Shown here: positions 1 through 9,900 of the stretch, in pieces | Numbering within the stretch: the first letter of the stretch is position 1 | How the letters are laid out: each line of letters begins with the position of its first letter | DNA from: Akkermansia muciniphila | GTDB taxonomy: Bacteria; Verrucomicrobiota; Verrucomicrobiia; Verrucomicrobiales; Akkermansiaceae | Assembly (NCBI GenBank): GCA_004557455.1 | Contig: SFDX01000003.1 | Location: 1 to 64,000 of the forward strand | DNA: 64,000 nucleotides | Direction of reading: 5' to 3' | The notes under the pieces: model-generated | Seen by the model: only the letters and a program-made list of their open reading frames with translations | Database searches by the model: none | What the model was told of the DNA's origin: nothing | Position numbers and translations under genes: made by a program

Positions 1-13
1 AAAAAACGGAGGC

Positions 14-86
14 TGGAGCATAGCGGGTTCGAACCGCTGACCTCCTCAATGCCATTGAGGCGCTCTACCAACTGAGCTAATACCCC
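14..86 (-). tRNA. tRNA-Ala (anticodon GGC)
   Basis: The minus strand folds into a complete 73-nt cloverleaf: a 7-bp acceptor stem, D stem GCTC/GAGC, anticodon stem CCTCA/TGAGG around loop ATGGCAT, and T arm AGCGG-TTCGAAC-CCGCT. Loop positions 34-36 read GGC, which decodes GCC/GCU alanine codons. Pair 3:70 is G-U, the known identity element of alanine tRNA. The 3' CCA is not encoded (GCC follows the discriminator A). A run of T on the minus strand at 6-1 probably ends transcription. Confidence 0.97.
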
Positions 87-102
87 GAAAGGTGACGGGA
101 GG

Positions 103-131
103 AGTATAGCGGAAGCGGGGGCGAATGTCAA
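103..131 (-). promoter_or_regulatory. Promoter of tRNA-Ala
   Basis: On the minus strand, TTGACA (131-126), a 17-bp spacer and TATACT (108-103) lie just upstream of the mature tRNA 5' end at 86. This is a near-consensus housekeeping sigma promoter; the predicted start is near 97. Confidence 0.8.
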
Positions 132-173
132 GGAGAAAGTGAGGAATTTTGAAAAAAGTTGAAAAAAAGTGGC

Positions 174-2690
174 TCAGGGGGCGGAATCGGGCCAATGATG
201 GCGCGGGTAGCGTCCGGCGAGGTCTTTTTTCATTTGAGGGTAGCCGTTTTTCCAGAAGGAAGGGAGATCTGAGGTGAGCTGATAGGGCCGCTGGTTGGGC
301 GCGAGGATGTGGATGAGGCAGGGCACGCGCCCGGCCGCGACGGTGGGGGAGGCGTGGGTGCCGAAAAGGAGCTGGCACTTGAGCGAGAAAGAGGGTGTCC
401 CGTTGTCATCGTAGACGAGCTTGACGGAGCGACCGTTCTCCAGCGTAAGGGAAGTGGGCGCGTAGTGTTGCAGAGCATCGCGCTGCAAGGGCGAGAGCCA
501 GTCCGCCAAAATGGGGAGGAGCGAGCGGTTCAGGATGTCCTTGTAGGCCACGGCCCCCTCGCAGAGCAGGGTGATGGCCAGCCGCCGGTCGTCCTCGGAG
601 AAGTCGGGCAGCTCCAGCTCCGGCATGGCAGCGCGGAGGCAGGTGAGGCGGTTGAGCCACTGGCAGACCGCAGCATCCCAAGCGGGCAGGGGGAGGTTGC
701 CGCGCAGGATTTGGTCCGCCAGGATGGGAGCGGCGAGCGACTTCGGCGCGTCCCCCAGCTCCTTGGCATCCAGCACCAAGTCACGGTAGAGCGATTGGCG
801 GTAGAAGAGCACCCGCTTGCGCGCAGCGTCCCAGGCAGGCACATCGTGTTGTGTGGTCGGCAGGAGCTCGCGCGGCAGGATGGTGCAGCGCGAGAGCCGC
901 GTCTCCACCTTCTTGCCACCCACCTCCGTGATATCCGCCGCCAGGAAGAGATCCTCCTGCGAGGCGAGCGGAGAGACAAGCGTGCCGCTGCGCTTCTCCG
1001 GCAAGCGCGCCGTGTGCGTGGCCGTGGTGTTGCGAACAGCCACCGAGGACGGGAAGGAAGCGAGCAACGCGGCGCAGATGGCCTCCCGATGCGCGGAGAA
1101 ATCCGGCACTGCCCCGCGAGGAGCCAGCCGACGGAACGAAGCCAGCACCGCCCGCGCCCCCCGGGCCAAGATTCCGAGCCGCGAGCAAGCGGTGGGGTCA
1201 AAGCGCAGCTGCTCCGCCGCAAGGACAGCCCGCCACTCCGCCTGGAAATCCGAGAAATCCCCCTCCTGCACAAAGGAGGGAGCCAGCCCCGTTGCGAGGG
1301 CCACCGACTCCTCCTGAATGAGTGCCGCGATGGCCGCCGCCTCCGCCGTGCATCCGCTCTGCTGCCCGGAGACCAAGAGACGGGAAAGCACGGGCGGCAG
1401 CGGGTAGGCCAGCATCGCGCGCCCGATGGGAGAGAGCCCGCCCTGCGGAGCCAAGGCCCCGAGGGACTCCAACAACTGCCAAGCGGCCTGTGACTGCTGC
1501 TCCGTGGGGGCATCCGGCCAGGGGAAAGCCTGCACCGCCGCCGGGGTATGGTATCCCCAAGCTAACAAAGAAAGAAAGGCCTGCGACACATCCGCCCGAT
1601 GCACCTCCGGTGAAGGGAAGGGAGGCCGCCTGTTGTGCTCCGCGCGGCTCCAGAGGCGGATGCAACGCCCCGGGGCCAAGCGACCCGCCCGCCCCGTGCG
1701 CTGCTCGGCGCGGGCTTGGGAGATGGGGACAATATGCAGGGTTGCGATGCCGCGCCGCGGGTCCTGCCGCGCCTCCCGCGCGCACCCGCTGTCCACCACA
1801 GAGCGCACCCCCGGGAGCGTGAGCGAGGTCTCTGCGATATCGGTTGATAAAATAACGCGCGGCCTGTCCGCCGGCTCCACCGCCGCCGCCTGCGCCTGCG
1901 GCGTCAAGCGACTGTGCAGCGGCAGCACATCCCACCCCCGCAGCCAACCGACCCCGCGCAGGTGCTCCGCCGTGCGGTTGATTTCCCCCACACCCGGCAG
2001 GAAAACCAGCACATCCCCGCAATCCGGGTGACTCACCAAGTCCTTGATCGCCGCTGTGCACTGCACCCAAACAGGCGGCGGTGCCACGAAACCGCGCGCA
2101 TCCCGCACCGGCACAGGCTGACGATACTCCACCTTCACGGGGAAGCAACGCCCCTCCGCCCGCAGCACCGTAGCCTGCGGCAGGTAGGCACTGAGTTTAT
2201 CCAACTCCAGCGTGGCAGACATGATGAAGAGCCCCAGCTCCGGCCGCGGGCCGCGCTGCAGCTCCAGCGCACGCGCCAGGCAGAGGTCCCCCGCCAAGCG
2301 GCGCTCGTGCATCTCATCGAATACGATGGCGGCCACACCCGGCAGGGTCGGCTCGGCGGTCATCATGCGCTCCAGAATGCCATCCGTTATAAACAAAATA
2401 CGCGTCTCCGCACTGCGCCGTGAGTCGAAACGAACCGTATAACCCACCTCCGCACCGAGCGGGCAGGGGAGGGAACGCGCCACAAAAGCCGCCAACAACT
2501 GAGCCGCCAGGCGCCGGGGCTGCACCACGAGAATCGTCCCCTGCTGCCCACCGACCCCGGCCTGCCGCAGCATCAGCGGCACGCGGGTCGACTTACCGGA
2601 GCCCGTCGGCGCGCTGAGCAGCACGCAGAAACCGGGCCGGGACGCAGCCGCCCGGATCTCCTCCCCGATGCTGTCAATAGGCAATGGCAC
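174..2690 (-). CDS. hrpB: ATP-dependent RNA helicase HrpB
   Basis: An 838-residue DEAH-box helicase of normal HrpB length. Walker A is APTGSGKST (about residues 27-35), motif II is the DEMH box (about 125-128) followed by a SAT motif, and motif VI resembles QRTGRAGR. The C-terminal third matches the HrpB-specific extension in character. HrpB proteins are non-essential cytoplasmic helicases with an unsettled RNA role. The start is a GTG placed 6 nt after a TATACT -10 box, so the mRNA is probably leaderless. The gene appears monocistronic and is followed by the tRNA on the same strand. Confidence 0.93.
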   Translation of the reverse strand: MPLPIDSIGEEIRAAASRPGFCVLLSAPTGSGKSTRVPLMLRQAGVGGQQGTILVVQPRRLAAQLLAAFVARSLPCPLGAEVGYTVRFDSRRSAETRILFITDGILERMMTAEPTLPGVAAIVFDEMHERRLAGDLCLARALELQRGPRPELGLFIMSATLELDKLSAYLPQATVLRAEGRCFPVKVEYRQPVPVRDARGFVAPPPVWVQCTAAIKDLVSHPDCGDVLVFLPGVGEINRTAEHLRGVGWLRGWDVLPLHSRLTPQAQAAAVEPADRPRVILSTDIAETSLTLPGVRSVVDSGCAREARQDPRRGIATLHIVPISQARAEQRTGRAGRLAPGRCIRLWSRAEHNRRPPFPSPEVHRADVSQAFLSLLAWGYHTPAAVQAFPWPDAPTEQQSQAAWQLLESLGALAPQGGLSPIGRAMLAYPLPPVLSRLLVSGQQSGCTAEAAAIAALIQEESVALATGLAPSFVQEGDFSDFQAEWRAVLAAEQLRFDPTACSRLGILARGARAVLASFRRLAPRGAVPDFSAHREAICAALLASFPSSVAVRNTTATHTARLPEKRSGTLVSPLASQEDLFLAADITEVGGKKVETRLSRCTILPRELLPTTQHDVPAWDAARKRVLFYRQSLYRDLVLDAKELGDAPKSLAAPILADQILRGNLPLPAWDAAVCQWLNRLTCLRAAMPELELPDFSEDDRRLAITLLCEGAVAYKDILNRSLLPILADWLSPLQRDALQHYAPTSLTLENGRSVKLVYDDNGTPSFSLKCQLLFGTHASPTVAAGRVPCLIHILAPNQRPYQLTSDLPSFWKNGYPQMKKDLAGRYPRHHWPDSAP

Positions 2691-2696
2691 ACCCCC

Positions 2697-2725
2697 AGTA
2701 TATCACGGATGCAGAATGCTTGCAA
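2697..2725 (-). promoter_or_regulatory. Promoter of hrpB (leaderless type)
   Basis: Minus-strand TTGCAA (2725-2720), 17-bp spacer, TATACT (2702-2697), then exactly 6 nt to the GTG start at 2690. The predicted transcription start coincides with the start codon. Confidence 0.7.
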
Positions 2726-2793
2726 GCCCGAAAAAAAAGCGCGTCGCCGCCGATGAAAGCGGGACGCGCGCGGATGGTCCGGATAAAAGAAGA

Positions 2794-3738
2794 TTATTTA
2801 CCGGCCTGCTCCTTGAGAATCTTCTCCTGGAACTCCGCATTCGTGCGCAGGCGGTGAGCGGCGCGGGAGTTAGGAGCAGCCTCGTAGGCGCGGCGGCTGT
2901 ACTTGATGCTGTTCGGCAGATCGTGCAGCAGAGCGTAGGCATCTGCCATGCAGCCCAGGCACATCTGCGCCACCTCCGGGTGCAGCTCCGGGGTCTTGAG
3001 GAACTCCTCGCACTTAGCAATGCTATCCTTGAGCTCCGGCGCATCGAACTTGCCCACGAAGGTGGCGGTCAGCTGCTGGAAGGCCTCGAACTGCTCCACA
3101 TAAAGTTTAGCCATGCGGGCACTCTTGATGTAGCCGAGCGTGTCCTCCGTATCCGACTTGCAGATCTCCTCGATCACAGAGGTGTACTTGGGGCGGCAGA
3201 CCTCCGGGAGAGCCTGCAGGCCCTTGTGCAGTGCGCGGGCTCTCGCCTCGCCGGAGAGGGTAGCGGCCTCCGCAAACGCGGCATCGCGGGCCGTGCGGGC
3301 AGCCTCGGCCTCCTTGAGGCGGGCCAGGTACTGCTCCGTGTTCTCGGCAGAGCCGACCAAAACGGCGTAGGGCAGGCCTGCACTATCCAACAAAACAACG
3401 GTGGGCAGCCCCTGCACGCGGTACTCATTCAGCAGACGCTCGCGCGCCTTCATCTCCTGCGGGGGGATGGCATCCAGCAGCTTCTTGGTGCGCGGGAAAT
3501 CCAGGGTCACGATACCGTAGCGGGACCCGACGGCGGCATCAAACTCCGGGCTGTTGAGGATTTTGTTGCTGAGGTGGATGCAGGCAGGGCACCAATCCGT
3601 GCCGGTGAAGTCCAGAAGGATGCTGCGGTTCTCCGACGGGGCCTGAGCGAGGGCCTTGTCCAGGTTCTCATAATGCGGCACGGCCCAAGCGCAGCCGGTG
3701 GCAGCAAGAAGAGCGATGAAAGCGTGTTTAATGTTCAT
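2794..3738 (-). CDS. Secreted thioredoxin-family protein
   Basis: 314 residues. The N-terminus (residues 1 to about 19) is a cleavable signal peptide ending near CAWA. A thioredoxin-like domain follows, with the redox motif WCPAC (Cys50 and Cys53) after a beta strand reading ILLDFTGTDW; a cis-Pro segment (VQGLPTVVLLD) lies near residue 115. The C-terminal half is mostly alpha-helical and looks TPR-like, with Cys pairs (MCLGC). It probably acts on thiols in the periplasm, as an oxidoreductase or disulfide handler; the substrate is unknown. It is transcribed divergently from the type VI secretion operon. The fold call is firm, the exact role is not. Confidence 0.75.
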   Translation of the reverse strand: MNIKHAFIALLAATGCAWAVPHYENLDKALAQAPSENRSILLDFTGTDWCPACIHLSNKILNSPEFDAAVGSRYGIVTLDFPRTKKLLDAIPPQEMKARERLLNEYRVQGLPTVVLLDSAGLPYAVLVGSAENTEQYLARLKEAEAARTARDAAFAEAATLSGEARARALHKGLQALPEVCRPKYTSVIEEICKSDTEDTLGYIKSARMAKLYVEQFEAFQQLTATFVGKFDAPELKDSIAKCEEFLKTPELHPEVAQMCLGCMADAYALLHDLPNSIKYSRRAYEAAPNSRAAHRLRTNAEFQEKILKEQAGK

Positions 3739-3808
3739 ACATCAGGACATACGGCTACCCCATGGCAATTCTTTCACACAAAATGTGAGTGTATGCCCGA
3801 GAAATGGC

Positions 3809-3837
3809 TTGAAGAGAGGGCCATGACATGACATAAT
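3809..3837 (+). promoter_or_regulatory. Putative promoter of the T6SS-type operon
   Basis: TTGAAG (3809-3814), 17-bp spacer, CATAAT (3832-3837), 24 nt before the PAAR-like gene. This is the only sigma70-like site seen in the divergent gap and probably drives the nine-gene operon to 14997. Confidence 0.5.
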
Positions 3838-3861
3838 AAGGAAAAGCGAAAGAAAAACACT

Positions 3862-4149
3862 ATGCCTACTCCGGTAATGACATCAACGGGAGTGTCCGCC
3901 ACGGGAGACCTGGTGACGGGCACAGCCGTGAACTACCTTGTAATGGGGTTGCCCGTGGCCACGGCGGCATCCCCCGTGAGCGGCCCGGCCTGCACGGGGG
4001 TGGTGACGCAGACGACCTGTGTGAAGCTGCTGATGAAGGGGCTTCCCTCCGCGAACATTACCTCCATGGCAACGGGGGTAAACCCTGCGACGGGAGTACC
4101 GGTGACCACGCCCGCTGCGGTGAGTACGGCGATAAAATACATTTGCTGA
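3862..4149 (+). CDS. PAAR-like spike-tip protein
   Basis: A 95-residue protein made almost entirely of small residues (G, A, T, V, P). It contains two imperfect repeats, YLVMGLPVATAASPVSG and LLMKGLPSANITSMATG. They resemble the V-x-V-N-G-x-P-A-A-R type repeats of PAAR and PAAR-like proteins, which form the metal-bound tip on VgrG in type VI secretion. The canonical Arg and His residues are missing, so it is a divergent PAAR-like member (compare the DUF4150/DUF4280 type). It has no signal peptide and no fused effector domain. It lies 7 bp before the TssJ-like gene and opens the T6SS operon, which supports the assignment. Confidence 0.6.
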   Translation: MPTPVMTSTGVSATGDLVTGTAVNYLVMGLPVATAASPVSGPACTGVVTQTTCVKLLMKGLPSANITSMATGVNPATGVPVTTPAAVSTAIKYIC

Positions 4150-4156
4150 AAAAACG

Positions 4157-4672
4157 ATGAAACGCCTTTTGAAACTCCTGCTTCTGTTGTCGGTGCTGCT
4201 TCCGCTGGCTGCCTGTTCGTCCGACAAACCGCGCGCTTACAACATCCGCATGGCCTATGATGCAGCCACGGTGGACCACTTCCGCATCTTCCCGACCGTG
4301 GAAATCGACATTGTGGCGGCGGATGCAGCCACGGCCGAGCAGCTCAGCAAAATGGAGATAGACGACTACTTTGACCCCGCGAACTTCATCCGCTCCTCCC
4401 TGCGCAAGAAGACCTACTTCTTCAGCCAAGAGAAGCACGACCAACAGGTATTGGAGCGCAAGGATGCCATCTGGAAAAACTGGGTGGACAAACGCCGCTG
4501 TCCCTATGTGGTGCTGTTTGCCAATTTACCGAGAGACGCAGGCAAGGGCCCGGATCTGCGGCGCGTGAAACTCCCGCTGGCGGCCAACCGCTGGGAGAGC
4601 GATGACATAGAACTTTCCATTGTTCCGGCAGGCTTGCTGCTGCAAACCCCGATGAACCCCGAGGAAGATTAA
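4157..4672 (+). CDS. tssJ: TssJ-like outer-membrane lipoprotein
   Basis: 171 residues. The N-terminal lipoprotein signal peptide has lipobox LAAC (Cys20) followed by SS, which is compatible with outer-membrane sorting. In known systems TssJ is a small lipoprotein that anchors the TssL-TssM trans-envelope complex to the outer membrane. This protein has the right size, export signal and position (directly before tssK). Its sequence is divergent: the mature part is charged and lacks a TssJ motif I could recognise. The call rests mainly on context. Confidence 0.6.
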   Translation: MKRLLKLLLLLSVLLPLAACSSDKPRAYNIRMAYDAATVDHFRIFPTVEIDIVAADAATAEQLSKMEIDDYFDPANFIRSSLRKKTYFFSQEKHDQQVLERKDAIWKNWVDKRRCPYVVLFANLPRDAGKGPDLRRVKLPLAANRWESDDIELSIVPAGLLLQTPMNPEED

Positions 4673-4687
4673 GAGAGACCGAACGAG

Positions 4688-6073
4688 ATGTTTAGATATC
4701 CGAAGAGTGTGAGCTGGGTGGACGGCGTATTCCTGCGCCCCCACCATTTTCAGCAGATGCAGCGTGAGGCAGCGGCGGCCCGTGCGAGCGACCGTGCGCT
4801 GGCCTTGGGGTATGATTACGGCATTGTCGAGATGGAGACGGACGAAGCTGCGCTGGAGCAGTTCTCCTTCTCCCTGCTGCGCCTGAAGGCGATTTTGCCC
4901 GGTGGGGTGGAGATTGACCTGCCCGGCAATGCGCAGGCCGATGCGCTCGACCTGATGCCGGAAGTGAACCGAGGCGCGACAAGCGTTACCGTCTACGCTG
5001 CTATACCGCCCATGCGAGAAGGGGCGCAGAACCTGGCCGAGCAGGGCAGCACGGCGGAGCCCGCCCGCTATGAGCCCATCCCGGAGAATTGCTACGACAG
5101 CAACGCAGGCGGCAATGAACGGCCCATCATGTTCCGCCGCCTGCGGGTCTTGCTCGTGACCGACCCCGAAGCCGCCCCCGGCTACGAGAAGATGCCCTTG
5201 GTACGCTTCGTTTGCCGCCGTGATTACGATGGGCGGCCTGTCATCGAACCGGACAGCTCCTTTGCCGGGCCTGCTCTCTGCCTCTCCGGCAGCCCCTTCC
5301 TGGAGCGGCGCATGGGGGCCCTCCTGCAACATCTGGAGAAAGTGGGCGTCAGTATGCCCGCGAGCCTGCGCAACCGCGAGATGCAGATGCCCGAGAAGAT
5401 GCACCTGCGCCTGGAACGGATGGCAAAAACGGGGCTCATCCGCAGCACCCATTGCGTGCTGCAGCAATGGTGTGCCATGCGCTGCCGACCCGCCGCGCTG
5501 TATGCGGAGCTGTGCCGCTTGGCCATGCAGCTGGCCGCCTACCGTCCGCTGGAGGATATTCCTACCCCTGAGCCGTACAACCATGATGACTGCCTGCCGC
5601 AATTCATCCGCGTGATGGATCTCATTTATCGCCTGACGACCGCCGAGGCAGCGGAATGGTGCGTGCGGGTTGACTTGGAGTACCGCGAGAGCGCGGATGC
5701 CTACTTCGGCAAGCCGGATCCCGCTTGGCTCAAGAGTGTTACGGGCGTGTATATCGGCCTCACCTGCCGGGGCGGCAGCCCGCGCGCGGTGGCGGATCTG
5801 GTGGAGACGGGCGATGCCTTCAAGGTGACGGCTGCCTCCATGGCCAACAGCCGTGTGCGCGGTCTGCGCTTGGTGGAAGAGCGTTACCCCTCCCCGCTGC
5901 TTCCCGCCGACCCGAACCGCCTGTGGTTCCGCGCGGCCGATTTGGCACGCGATATGACTTGGGAGGACATCTGCGGGGAGAAAGCCTGTGCCGTGGCTTG
6001 GGGGCGGCGGGATATGCCCGAGCTGCAGGCGGAAATGTACCTCATCCTGACCAAAAACGACGATAAGTCATGA
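4688..6073 (+). CDS. tssK: Type VI secretion baseplate protein TssK
   Basis: 461 residues, the usual length for TssK. The N-terminus carries the family signature, with WVDGVFLRPHHFQQM at about residues 10-24, matching the W-x-x-G-x-F-L-x-P-x-H-F-Q pattern. TssK is a trimeric cytoplasmic adaptor that docks the phage-like baseplate onto the membrane complex through TssL and TssM. It starts 15 bp after the tssJ-like gene, and its stop overlaps the tssL start by 4 bp, implying translational coupling. Confidence 0.92.
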   Translation: MFRYPKSVSWVDGVFLRPHHFQQMQREAAAARASDRALALGYDYGIVEMETDEAALEQFSFSLLRLKAILPGGVEIDLPGNAQADALDLMPEVNRGATSVTVYAAIPPMREGAQNLAEQGSTAEPARYEPIPENCYDSNAGGNERPIMFRRLRVLLVTDPEAAPGYEKMPLVRFVCRRDYDGRPVIEPDSSFAGPALCLSGSPFLERRMGALLQHLEKVGVSMPASLRNREMQMPEKMHLRLERMAKTGLIRSTHCVLQQWCAMRCRPAALYAELCRLAMQLAAYRPLEDIPTPEPYNHDDCLPQFIRVMDLIYRLTTAEAAEWCVRVDLEYRESADAYFGKPDPAWLKSVTGVYIGLTCRGGSPRAVADLVETGDAFKVTAASMANSRVRGLRLVEERYPSPLLPADPNRLWFRAADLARDMTWEDICGEKACAVAWGRRDMPELQAEMYLILTKNDDKS

Positions 6074-6909
6074 CACTGTACGAACTTTTCCATCCCTTGG
6101 TCAACTACGTAGCGGAGCAGCGCAGCTTGGCGGCGGCGGGGCAACCTGTCAGCCGGGAGAGCATGTATGCCCACCTGATGCGTGATTTAGAGCGCATCCG
6201 CAAGACCGGCTCGGCGGACAGCGTTGTGGCCCCGCTGCTGGAGGAGGCCTGTACCTACACGTCTTTCTTTGTGGATTATATGGTGCATGAGGGGCCTTTC
6301 TCCTTCTCCCATGCTTGGCAGGATTTGGGGCGCAGCATGTATAACGAGCTCGCCGGGGATGAAAAGTTCTTTGACTTCGTGCAGGCGCATGCAGATGATG
6401 AAACGCCGACCGGGCAGCAACACGTCGAGTTGCTGTATGACATGATGGTGTGCGGTTTCTCCGGCGCGCTGGAGCGTCGAAGCGTTCGATTGGAATCGCT
6501 GATGCGCCGCTGCGCAGAAAGACTTTCCGTGCCTCGGGAAGAGGTGGCCGTGCGCGACCTCCTCAGCTCCGTTCCGACAGCCACCGGCGATGCCAAGGCA
6601 CGCAATCCCCGCCTGAAGGGCTACGCCCTGCTGGGAGGTGCCGCCGCGCTGCTCACGGGCTCCGTTTGCTTCTACCTGCACTCCTTCCACAGTGCTACGG
6701 AAGACATGCGTGCGGTGCTGGATCATACCACCGAAGCCATTGTGCAGGAAGCCCTCCATCGTGCGGATAACTCCGGTACCTTGGTGGTGAGCCATGTGCG
6801 CACCCACGACAAGACGGACAAGGATATTTTCGATACAAAAAGCAAGGCCCCTGCGGAGAATAAGGCGGAACAGACACCCTCCCCGGAGCCCGAAGCAGAA
6901 CAGAAATAA
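6070..6909 (+). CDS. tssL: Type VI secretion membrane protein TssL (DotU family)
   Basis: 279 residues. The cytoplasmic N-terminal domain has the DotU/IcmH character (acidic and helical, with FFDFVQAHADDETPTGQQHVELLYDMMVCGFSG-type segments). One transmembrane helix follows at about residues 183-206. The short periplasmic tail ends in a charged E/K/P-rich stretch. No OmpA-like peptidoglycan-binding domain is fused, so this is the short form. TssL joins TssM and TssJ in the trans-envelope channel and contacts TssK. It overlaps tssK by 4 bp and lies 5 bp before tssM. Confidence 0.88.
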   Translation: MTLYELFHPLVNYVAEQRSLAAAGQPVSRESMYAHLMRDLERIRKTGSADSVVAPLLEEACTYTSFFVDYMVHEGPFSFSHAWQDLGRSMYNELAGDEKFFDFVQAHADDETPTGQQHVELLYDMMVCGFSGALERRSVRLESLMRRCAERLSVPREEVAVRDLLSSVPTATGDAKARNPRLKGYALLGGAAALLTGSVCFYLHSFHSATEDMRAVLDHTTEAIVQEALHRADNSGTLVVSHVRTHDKTDKDIFDTKSKAPAENKAEQTPSPEPEAEQK

Positions 6910-6914
6910 CACCT

Positions 6915-9900
6915 ATGGCAGATTCTTTACCGGATGTAAAAACAATCCCGACCCCGTCCGCTTCCGCTCCCTCCGATCCCGGGTTCTCCGGCATGTTGAG
7001 CGAAATCACTTGGGTGGAATGGGCTTTGATAGCAGTCGGCGTGCTGCTGTTGGTACTGATTATCGTGCTGACGGTACGCTTCTTCATACGCCGCGCGCGC
7101 ATGAACAAACTTGCCGGCACGATGAGGGAGGACCTCCTGCTGCGTCGCGAGCTGGCCGCCATGGCCGCCGGAAAGGACCTGCAGGCCCAGCACCGCGAGC
7201 AAGGGGCCCGCAGCGAGAGCATCCGCACGGATGTAGGCATTACCCGTGAGCGCCTCCGCATGTACGACCTCGACCCCCGCAAGACCCGCACCTGGTTCCT
7301 GCTCGGTGAACCCGGTTCCGGCAAGAGCCGCCTGATGGAGCAGGGGGGCTTGGAGTACCCCGCCGGCATGAACGACTTTACCAAGGCGGCCGAGGCTACG
7401 CCCACGCTCAACTTCTGGTTGACCGGTCACGGTGCCGTGTGGGATATCGGCGGACGTCTCTTCCTGAGCCGCTGGGGCGGTCGGCAGGATAACGAATGGC
7501 AGATATTCCTGGATGAGTACTGCAAGGTCTACAAGGGCAGCATGCCCAATGGTGTCATCCTGACTATCCCGATGGATGCCCTGCGGCTCGACCCGCCGGA
7601 TCTGCGGGATAATAAGGTAAACCTCATTTCCCAAGAGCTGCGCGAGATGTCCAAGCGCATCGGCATCAGCTGCCCCGTGTGGGTGGTGGTGACCAAGTGT
7701 GATCAACTGGCCGGTTTCTCCGAATTCTTCAGCCTGCTCAGGGAGGATGAGACAGAGGAGATGTTAGGCTGGGAAAACCGTGTGGACGGCGGGGAATTCG
7801 ACCCGGAGAACTTCAACAGCGAGTATTTCCGCCTGGTACACAAGCTGGAGACCCTGCGCAGTGCCATGGCTTTGAATGAGACGATATGGGACGCCGCGAA
7901 CTCCGGCCAACGCCGCGCCGATGTGGTCAATCCCATTTACCTGTTACCCACGCATTTTGCCTCCCTGCGTGAGAACCTGTCGAAATACTTGGCCGGTGTC
8001 TTCTCCTATGTTCACGAGAAGGGTGAGGGCAAGGCCCCGCTGCGCTTCCTGGGCTGCTGGTTCACCGCTGCGATGGATCACCCCGTTGTGACCACGGAAC
8101 GCTTGGTTATCAACCGCAGCGAGGACGGCAATTTAGAGGTGGCGCACCAAGACCACTCGCCGGACAGCGCTCAGGCCGGCGGTCACAGTCTCGAGACACA
8201 CGGCATTGTGACGCAGCGGGAGAAGATCGTCTCCCGCCGCTCGCCCCGCCATTTCTTCACCGCCAAGCTGCTGCGGGATGCGATCACGCGCTCGCCGGAG
8301 CACAGCGAGTACTCCGCCGCTGCCTGTCGGCGGATTTTGCGTCCGTATTGGATCACCGCCGCGTCCTTGGTTGCCATTGGTTTGCCCATCGTGGTGGCCT
8401 CGATGCTCTTCAAGGATGATTTGTATGATACGGCCCACCGCGACCTCGATTATTGGAAAGAGGTGGACCGACTGTACGGCACCGGTGAACTGGGCAAATA
8501 CCCGCTTTTGGAGGCTAAGGAGGACGCACAGATCCCTCTGCTGGATGAACCGCTGGGCGACTTGGCCGAGACCCGGCGCACCTACTTGGATAACATGCGC
8601 AACATGACCAGCCTTCCCCTGACGGTTTCCACTTTCTGGCGTCCCGCTTCGCTCTTTGTGGACGGAGAGAGGGGCTCCCACCTGTTGGGAAATGCGCGCC
8701 TCTTCATCAACAAGGCCGCCTTGGTCGGTTCCGTAACCGAACCTGCCACGAGTGCTACCCGTGATGTATTCAACTGGCGCGCCGAGCACCGGAACGAGAG
8801 CAAGCTGCAATGGGACCGCGATGATACCCGAGCCTTCCTCCAGTTGCTCAACATTTCCCACTCCGGAGTTCAGTTGCAGGAGGGGCAGGTCGTTCCGGAT
8901 ACGGTGGAATATGATACACTCATCCAAATCGACCGCCATCCTGCGCAGAATGCCATCACGCGCTCGCTGTGGCTCAGTTGCCTGCGCGTCAACACGTCTT
9001 TCTCGCAGATGACCATGCTCAACGGCTACCACCGCCCCGTCTCTGCGGAGGCAGGCAAGGCCTTGGCCAGTGCCACCACACTGTATTGCACCGCCGTGGA
9101 TGACATGACCATCTACCCGGATCTCTACTATCGCGATATCCGCGATTTCTTGGATACACTCACTGCGCTGCTGGGCAAAAAGAAAGCACTGGACACCGCC
9201 GCCCGCGAGTTTGCGCAGGCCGTGGAGCAGAACAACCCGCAGGAAATGCGCCGCAGCATCGATGCTTGGAAGGCGACCTATGCCGAGGTAACGCGCTTGG
9301 CTCGCGAGATTGACGAGATGGAAGAGGATCTGGAGCTCAAGGACGAGGCCACCCTTTCCGCCGGTGTGGAGCATATCGCTACCGAGATGACCAACCGCCT
9401 CCGCAGCGACCGTGAGCAATTTCTCCGTTATACGCTCGACATGGAGTCCTCGGAGAGTGCCGACTTCCTGCGCAAGCTGGTCCGCCAGCTCTGCAAATCC
9501 GTCGATGCTGCCCTGCCGCGTATTGCGCAGAGCGGCGGCCGCACGGACCCCGCACTCTCTCGCTTCTGGGACCGGGATGAAGAGGAAGAGACACGCCCCT
9601 ACCGCGTCTTCCTGGAGCGCGCCGCGCGTTTGAATGCGCTGATAACCTACCCGCTGGATGCAGGGTCGCCCAAGGAGAGTTATCACCGCCGCATCATGCG
9701 GGTGGAGGATGCCCGCAAGGCTTATGACGCCGGCGTTGCGGCCTTGGGAGAGGACAAGGACTCCCCCCTGAACAAGAACTGCTGGGCCCGCAACTGGAAC
9801 CTGCTGCAGGCGAAGGTTATCCGTACCTGGATCGACGAGACGCCGGACAGCAAGATACAGATGATGGATAAACTGCGCAGCATGGCCACGCCGGAGATGC

